The translations under genes were made by a program, and so were the position numbers. A stretch of DNA of 10,469 bases from Caulobacterales bacterium (lineage in GTDB: Bacteria; Pseudomonadota; Alphaproteobacteria; Caulobacterales; Caulobacteraceae): contig CANKEA010000026.1 in the NCBI GenBank assembly GCA_947480815.1, positions 1-10,469 on the forward strand. Direction: 5' to 3'. Shown one piece after another: positions 6,027 through 10,469 of this stretch (positions are counted from its first letter, which is position 1; the number at the start of each line of letters is the position of its first letter). Under the pieces are notes generated by a model. The model was not told where the DNA came from. It made no database searches and saw nothing but the letters and a program-made list of their open reading frames with translations.

Positions 6027-7187
6027 TCAGGCGGTGGCGTAGGCCGCCAGTGCCTGATCGAGATCAGAGATCAAATCGTCGGTATCTTCGAGCCCGATCT
6101 GCAAGCGGATAACCGGACCACCAAACCGTGGCTGAAAGACCCGGCAGGCGAACTGCGGATCGCCGGGAATGGCCAAGCTCTCGAATCCACCCCAGCTGTA
6201 GCCCAATCCGAACAGCCTCAGCGTATCAATGAAGGTATCGACTGCCGCAGATGATCCTGGGTGCGCGACAAAGGACAGCAAGCCGCTGGCACCAGAGAAA
6301 TCGCGCTTCCAGATATCGTGTCCGGGCGCGCCGGGTAGGGCGGGGTAAAGTACCTGCAACACATTGCCGTGGCTTTCCAGCCATCGGGCAATGATCATTG
6401 CGTTGGCCTCGTGCCGATCCAGGCGGGTGCCAAGGGTGCGCAGACCGCGCAGCATGAAATAGGCATCATCGGGTGCTACAGCCCAGCCCATCTCCAGCTG
6501 AGCGGCGTCGAGCAACTTGGCCGTGGCTGGATTGGCCGTGGCGGCACTGCCCATGAACACATCGGAATGCCCGCCGACATATTTGGTCAGAGACTGGATG
6601 CTGATGTCGATCCCATGCGCGAGCGGCTTGAACAGCACGCCAGCCGCCCAGGTGTTGTCGACGGCGGTCAAAACACCCCTTGCCCTGGCGGCGCGGGCTA
6701 TGCCGGGTATGTCCTGCATGTCCATGGTCAGGGAGCCGGGCGTCTCCAGCATGATCAGCCGCGTGGCGGGCGTGGCGAGCGCTAATACGCCTTCTGCGCT
6801 TAAGGAGGGTTCGAAATAGCGTGTAGACACACCGAGCCGCGCCAGCAACGTGTCGCAGAACCGCCGCGTGGGGCGATAGACACTGTCGACGGCCAGGATT
6901 TCGTCGCCAGCCTTGACCACTGCCAGCAGGGTGCCGGTGATCGCTGCTAGGCCGGATGGGAACAGCGAGACATCGCTCGCGCCTTCCATCTCTGCCAAAG
7001 CGGCCACAAGCGCCTGATGCGACGCCAACCCCTGTCGGCCATAGGAAATCTGGCTGTAATCATGAATGGCTGCTGCATTCGGCAGCAATACGGTCGACCC
7101 ACGCTGTATCGGCGGTCCAACCGTCTCGGCGAGCTTGGCTGAGGCCTTGTGCCGCGATCCATGGATCAGGCGTGTGTCGCGCTTCAT
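6027..7187 (-). CDS. metC: Cystathionine beta-lyase (PLP-dependent Cys/Met metabolism family)
   Basis: The 386-residue protein belongs to the Cys/Met metabolism PLP enzymes (fold type I). It has YGRQG (49-53) for phosphate and substrate contact, FPSGLAAI (76-83), VDNTW (176-180) with the ring-nitrogen aspartate, and the Schiff-base lysine K202 in SIQSLTKYVGGHSD. The GYSWGGFESL segment in the C-terminal part is typical of proteobacterial cystathionine beta-lyase, which cleaves cystathionine to homocysteine, pyruvate and ammonia. Related family members (gamma-synthase, gamma-lyase) are less likely. The ATG at 7187 is chosen since it overlaps the last base of the sseA stop (TGATG) and gives the usual N-terminus MKRDTRLIHG; a longer frame would run into sseA. 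It is last in cysK-sseA-metC. Confidence 0.9.
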   Translation of the reverse strand: MKRDTRLIHGSRHKASAKLAETVGPPIQRGSTVLLPNAAAIHDYSQISYGRQGLASHQALVAALAEMEGASDVSLFPSGLAAITGTLLAVVKAGDEILAVDSVYRPTRRFCDTLLARLGVSTRYFEPSLSAEGVLALATPATRLIMLETPGSLTMDMQDIPGIARAARARGVLTAVDNTWAAGVLFKPLAHGIDISIQSLTKYVGGHSDVFMGSAATANPATAKLLDAAQLEMGWAVAPDDAYFMLRGLRTLGTRLDRHEANAMIIARWLESHGNVLQVLYPALPGAPGHDIWKRDFSGASGLLSFVAHPGSSAAVDTFIDTLRLFGLGYSWGGFESLAIPGDPQFACRVFQPRFGGPVIRLQIGLEDTDDLISDLDQALAAYATA

Positions 7188-8026
7188 CAAGCCGGACCGG
7201 TAACGACCGGCGTATCTGACCGGCTGCCCCACTCGGTCCACGAGCCATCATAGACGGCGGCGTCATGGCCAACACGCGCCATGGCCAGGGCCAGTACCGA
7301 GGCGGTGACGCCCGTGCCGCAAGTCGCTGTTAGCGGTCGGTCGGGATCAATGCCGCTGTTGCGAAGGATCGCAAGAAGGTCGTCGCGTGGACGCAGGGCA
7401 CCGTTGGTGATCAGGTCCGTGAAGGGCAGGTTTTTGGCACCGGGCATGTGACCTGAGCGAACACCGGGGCGGGGTTCGGGTGCGGTCCCTTCAAAACGCG
7501 CTAAGGCGCGCACATCGACCACCTGCTCGGTTCCCGACTGCAGAAGGGTGCTAACCTGTTCGATATCACGCACCAGGGCGGGATCGAGTTTGGCGTCGAA
7601 TGGGCTAGACTTTGGGCGCGAGGTGCCAGTTTCCATTGGCCGACTTTCCGCCATCCATCGGGGCATGCCGCCGTCGAGGACGCAGACCTTATTGTGGCCC
7701 ATAACGCGGAAGTTCCACCACGCGCGGGCTGCCGAGAACAGCCCATGTCCATCGTAAACGACGATTGTGTCGTTTCTACCCAGCCCTAAACCGCCCGCGC
7801 GGATCGCAAAGGTCGCCGCGTCGGCCAGCATGTGCGGCAGGGTGCTGGACGGGTCGGACATCGCGTCAAGATCGAAGAACACAGCACCCGGGATATGAGC
7901 CGCCCCGAACATGACCTTGGCGTCGCGTGGGTCACCCGGCATGAACCAGGTGGCATCGACCGGTTTGACGTGCGGATCTGTCAGATGATCGGTCAGCCAG
8001 TCGGTGGAGACCATCGGGTCGTTCAT
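7187..8026 (-). CDS. sseA: 3-mercaptopyruvate sulfurtransferase (two-domain rhodanese)
   Basis: The 279-residue protein has two rhodanese domains. The N-terminal inactive one carries HIPGAVFFD (44-52) and VVYDGHGLFSAARAWW (89-104). The C-terminal one carries DVRALARFEG (171-180), GHMPGAKN (192-199) and the active-site loop CGTGVTA with Cys236, ending in YDGSWTEWG (259-267). The CG[ST]GVT loop is characteristic of mercaptopyruvate sulfurtransferases, whereas thiosulfate sulfurtransferases have CRKGVT, so 3-mercaptopyruvate is the likely sulfur donor. I take ATG 8026 as the start because it overlaps the cysK stop in ATGA; a TTG at 8044 in the same frame is less attractive. Its stop overlaps the metC start by one base, implying coupled translation. 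Confidence 0.92.
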   Translation of the reverse strand: MNDPMVSTDWLTDHLTDPHVKPVDATWFMPGDPRDAKVMFGAAHIPGAVFFDLDAMSDPSSTLPHMLADAATFAIRAGGLGLGRNDTIVVYDGHGLFSAARAWWNFRVMGHNKVCVLDGGMPRWMAESRPMETGTSRPKSSPFDAKLDPALVRDIEQVSTLLQSGTEQVVDVRALARFEGTAPEPRPGVRSGHMPGAKNLPFTDLITNGALRPRDDLLAILRNSGIDPDRPLTATCGTGVTASVLALAMARVGHDAAVYDGSWTEWGSRSDTPVVTGPA

Positions 8027-9030
8027 CGTGCTGTATCCATCCAAGCTGGGACCGGCAGGTGGCGCTCGCGCAGGAACGCGGGGTTGAAGAGCTTACTTTG
8101 ATAGCGCGAACCGTGGTCGCATAGCAGGGTCACGATGGTGTGGCCGGGTCCCATGTCTCTGGCCATATGGATCGCGCCGGCCACGTTAATTCCGGCCGAA
8201 CCGCCCAGGCACAGCCCTTCATGCTGCGCCAAGTCGAACACGGTTTCCAGCATTTCGCTATCGTCGATGCGGTAAGGCAGATCGATCTTTAGCCCTTCAA
8301 GATTGGCCGTAATCCGGCCCTGGCCGATCCCCTCAGTGATCGAACTGCCCTCTGATTTCAGCGTGCCGTTGGTATAATAGTCATACAGCGCCGCACCATA
8401 GGGGTCGGCAAGGCCGATTTTTACGCCTGGTTTGCGGGCCCTGAGAGCAGCAGCGATACCGCTGAGTGACCCGCCTGATCCGACGGAACAGATGAACCCA
8501 TCGACCTTGCCTTCGGTCTGTTCGAAGATCTCTGGGCCTGTGGTGTGGAAGTGGGCGTCACGGTTGGCGGTATTGTCGAACTGGTTGGCCCAGATCGCCC
8601 CAGCCGGTTCTGTGATCGCAAGTTTCTGCGCTAAACGACCGGAATAGCGCACATAATTACCAGGGTTCGAATAGGGCAGGGCATCAACCTCGACCAGTTC
8701 AGCCCCCAGAAGGCGAATGGCATCCTTCTTTTCCTGGCTCTGGGTGCGCGGGATCACGATGGTTGCCTTGTAGCCCAGGGCAGCGGCAACGAGGGCAAGG
8801 CCGATGCCGGTGTTCCCGGCTGTGCCTTCGACAATACGGCCACCGGGCCGCAACAGGCCCTTGGCCTCAGCATCACGGATGATCCCTAAGGCGGCGCGAT
8901 CTTTTACCGACTGACCGGGGTTCATGAACTCGGCCTTACCGAGAATCTCGCAGCCGGTCGCCTCGCTCGCCCGGTGCAGCCGGATAAGCGGGGTATTGCC
9001 GATGGCTTGCAGGACGGAGGCGGCGATCAT
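8023..9030 (-). CDS. cysK: Cysteine synthase A (O-acetylserine sulfhydrylase)
   Basis: The 335-residue enzyme is a fold type II PLP protein that makes L-cysteine from O-acetylserine and sulfide. The Schiff-base lysine is K43 in NPGQSVKDRAA, the substrate loop is EGTAGNTG (68-75; many CysK proteins have TSGNTG), the phosphate-binding loop is GSGGSLSG, and the ITEGIGQGRIT region follows. It is slightly longer than enteric CysK (about 320) and resembles the alphaproteobacterial subgroup annotated as cysteine synthase A. A cystathionine beta-synthase role cannot be excluded from sequence alone, especially next to metC. The start ATG at 9030 has AAAAGG upstream, lying within an inverted repeat. 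It is first of three overlapping genes and begins 63 nt after the cfa-like gene. Confidence 0.92.
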   Translation of the reverse strand: MIAASVLQAIGNTPLIRLHRASEATGCEILGKAEFMNPGQSVKDRAALGIIRDAEAKGLLRPGGRIVEGTAGNTGIGLALVAAALGYKATIVIPRTQSQEKKDAIRLLGAELVEVDALPYSNPGNYVRYSGRLAQKLAITEPAGAIWANQFDNTANRDAHFHTTGPEIFEQTEGKVDGFICSVGSGGSLSGIAAALRARKPGVKIGLADPYGAALYDYYTNGTLKSEGSSITEGIGQGRITANLEGLKIDLPYRIDDSEMLETVFDLAQHEGLCLGGSAGINVAGAIHMARDMGPGHTIVTLLCDHGSRYQSKLFNPAFLRERHLPVPAWMDTAR

Positions 9031-9033
9031 GAA

Positions 9034-9048
9034 CGCCTTTTAAAGGCG
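9034..9048 (-). promoter_or_regulatory. Inverted repeat covering the cysK ribosome binding site
   Basis: CGCCTTT and AAAGGCG form a perfect 7-nt inverted repeat around a single central base, in the 63-nt gap between the cfa-like gene and cysK. In the cysK mRNA the 3' arm contains the AAGG Shine-Dalgarno, whose GG is five bases from the ATG. The repeat could be an operator for a dimeric regulator. As RNA, a one-base loop is too tight, so only a shortened stem could form. Confidence 0.4.
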
Positions 9049-9093
9049 GGCCGCCGCTGGGCCGCAATAGAAATCCTGCTTGGGGGGTCCAGA

Positions 9094-10314
9094 TTAAGCC
9101 TTGGCCAAGGCGAGTTGGACCACATTGGTCCGCGCGCTTCGGAAGCCGGCCTCGCAATAGGCCAGATAGAACCGCCACAGCCGCCGGAACCTTTCATCGA
9201 AGCCCAGCGGGACGATATCGTGCCAGGCCTCGTCGAATCGGCGCATCCATTCAGCGAGGGTGTCTGCGTAGTCCTGGCCAAAGCGGCTTATCGTGCACCA
9301 ATCCAGGCCAACGGCGCGGGTCTCGCGCTTTAAGCGCTCCTCGCTTGGCAACATGCCGCCTGGGAAGATGTACTTCTGAATGAAGTCAGACCGTCTGCGA
9401 TAGCCGTCGAACAGCTCGTCCTTGATGGTGATGATCTGCAATCCTGCCTGACCACCGCTTTTAAGCCGGTCGCGAACGGCGCTGAAATAGGTTGGCCAGT
9501 ACTTCTCGCCGACGGCTTCAAACATCTCGATCGAGGCGATGCGATCAAACTGGCCCGTCACATCGCGATAGTCGATCAGGCGAATATCCGCTTTCTCTGC
9601 CAAACCATTATCGTACATACGCTTTTTGGCATATTCGTACTGTTCTTTTGAGATGGTGATCCCCGTGACCCGTGCGCCCACCTGCTTGGCGGCGAACTCG
9701 GCGAACCCGCCCCAGCCGCAGCCGATTTCGAGCACGGTTTGGTCCTGGGCCAGGCCGATGCTGCGGGCTAGGGCGGCGTATTTCTCGGTCTGGGCGGAGG
9801 CCAGGTCTTGCCCCGGTTGCGTGTAGCGCGCCGCCGAATAGGTCATGGTCGGGTCAAGCCAGCGGGAATAGAAGGCATTTCCCAGGTCATAATGGGCGTG
9901 GATGTTCCGTTTGGAGCCGTGCTTGGTGTTGCTATGCAAGGCGTGCCGCAGGCTGTGTAACCAGCGCGAGAAGCGCGATCCCGAGCCAAGTTGCTCGATA
10001 TTATCAAAGTTCATCGAAAACGCGCCCAACAGGGCGGCGAGGTCTGGCGTATCCCATTCTCTCGCAATGTAGCCTTCGGCAAAACCGATATCGCCCGACA
10101 TCAACGCACGGCGTATGCAACCAAAGTCCTTGATCATCAGTCGCGCGTCCGGCCCTGGATTTTGGCCGACCAGTCGCAAGGTCTCGCCATTCGGCAGAAC
10201 GAAGGTCAAGGCACCGAAGGACCAATTGCTACCGGCCATCCGCACAGCCGTGCGGAATATGCCCGGCGCGCGCAGCCGGCGTATTTCATCCAAAAAAGCA
10301 GCGTTAACGCTCAT
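9094..10314 (-). CDS. Cyclopropane-fatty-acyl-phospholipid synthase family methyltransferase
   Basis: The 406-residue protein is a SAM-dependent methyltransferase of the CFA synthase family, which adds a methylene group from SAM across double bonds of membrane phospholipid acyl chains. The N-terminal part (about 1-120) is the lipid-binding domain seen in long bacterial forms. The catalytic part shows HYDLGNAFY (141-149), MTYSAARY (157-164), the SAM motif VLEIGCGWGG (194-203), IEMFEAVGEKYWPTYF (262-277), KYIFPGGMLPS (314-324) and a terminal FYLAYCEAGFR. By eye, the E. coli Cfa bicarbonate ligands Cys139 and His266 correspond here to Ala161 and Ile295, so the exact chemistry may differ; related alphaproteobacterial enzymes act in furan fatty acid synthesis. 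The ATG at 10314 has a weak GGAA upstream. A CTATAG box 30-35 nt upstream may be the -10. Confidence 0.88.
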   Translation of the reverse strand: MSVNAAFLDEIRRLRAPGIFRTAVRMAGSNWSFGALTFVLPNGETLRLVGQNPGPDARLMIKDFGCIRRALMSGDIGFAEGYIAREWDTPDLAALLGAFSMNFDNIEQLGSGSRFSRWLHSLRHALHSNTKHGSKRNIHAHYDLGNAFYSRWLDPTMTYSAARYTQPGQDLASAQTEKYAALARSIGLAQDQTVLEIGCGWGGFAEFAAKQVGARVTGITISKEQYEYAKKRMYDNGLAEKADIRLIDYRDVTGQFDRIASIEMFEAVGEKYWPTYFSAVRDRLKSGGQAGLQIITIKDELFDGYRRRSDFIQKYIFPGGMLPSEERLKRETRAVGLDWCTISRFGQDYADTLAEWMRRFDEAWHDIVPLGFDERFRRLWRFYLAYCEAGFRSARTNVVQLALAKA

Positions 10315-10407
10315 TAGCGTTCCGTGTCATAATCATTTCCTATAGCATATTTGGCTTCGCCCGCGCGAATCGCGGCCTTGTTTCAGTCCGGCCTTCGCGT
10401 CACTTGT

Positions 10408-10434
10408 CCGCCCCACAGCCCCGGTTCGGGGCGG
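10408..10434. other. Competing GC-rich hairpins in the intergenic end of the window
   Basis: Two mutually exclusive stems can form. CCGCCCC (10408-10414) pairs with GGGGCGG (10428-10434), while GCCCCG (10418-10423) pairs with CGGGGC (10427-10432) around a GTT loop. No T run follows on either strand, so a classical terminator is not supported. The rest of 10315-10469 shows no gene that I can recognise. Confidence 0.35.
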
Positions 10435-10469
10435 CACTGGAACCTGTCCTTGACTGCAGTTACGCCCAA

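Noticed and set aside
6027..6029. Programmed readthrough of the metC stop into the downstream tail
   Set aside because: MetC is full length at this TGA, no recoding signal is recognisable, and a gene fragment explains the downstream frame more simply.
5781..6254. A 157-codon plus-strand frame after tRNA-Arg
   Set aside because: It is antisense to the metC 3' end and to the orphan tail, starts within the tRNA CCA, and shows no family features.
6369..6785. A 138-codon plus-strand frame inside metC
   Set aside because: Antisense to the MetC catalytic region, including K202; no independent support.

Overview
The window looks like chromosomal DNA of an alphaproteobacterium. It is GC-rich, has a glpX-recJ pair joined by a GTGA overlap, a mitochondrial-type NDUFS4-like complex I subunit, a two-domain cold shock protein and a plant-type glutaminyl cyclase. 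The RecJ N-terminus and overall gene set remind me of Sphingomonadales or Caulobacterales, but I cannot fix the order from sequence alone.

Layout. 5-2754 (+): glpX (class II fructose-1,6-bisphosphatase) and recJ (5'-3' single-strand exonuclease), translationally coupled. 2830-2904 (+): tRNA-Glu(UUC) with its own promoter. 2905-3132: an AT-rich strip bounded by a second copy of the tRNA-Glu 3' end and carrying several TTTTACA boxes, best read as the scar of an element integrated at the tRNA. 3133-3385: no gene seen. 3459-4058 (+): double cold-shock-domain protein with a clear promoter. 4055-5093 (-): exported glutaminyl-peptide cyclotransferase and, upstream of it, a 63-residue two-helix membrane protein. 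5196-5597 (+): tRNA-Pro(UGG) followed after 19 nt by the NDUFS4-like gene. 5705-5781 (+): tRNA-Arg(UCU). 5802-6026 (-): an orphan C-terminal tail of an RTX/S-layer-like surface protein without any start codon. 6027-9030 (-): cysK-sseA-metC, a sulfur amino acid operon with overlapping genes. 9094-10314 (-): a cyclopropane-fatty-acid-synthase-family methyltransferase, 63 nt upstream of cysK and in the same direction. 10315-10469: intergenic, with competing GC-rich hairpins.

Functionally this is mostly housekeeping: gluconeogenesis, DNA repair, cysteine/homocysteine metabolism, membrane lipid modification, respiration and tRNAs. The CysK, SseA and MetC proteins act on neighbouring steps of cysteine, mercaptopyruvate and cystathionine metabolism. 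I see no defence system, CRISPR array, intact transposon or integrase gene. The two places with signs of past rearrangement are the tRNA-Glu downstream strip and the truncated surface-protein tail beside tRNA-Arg.
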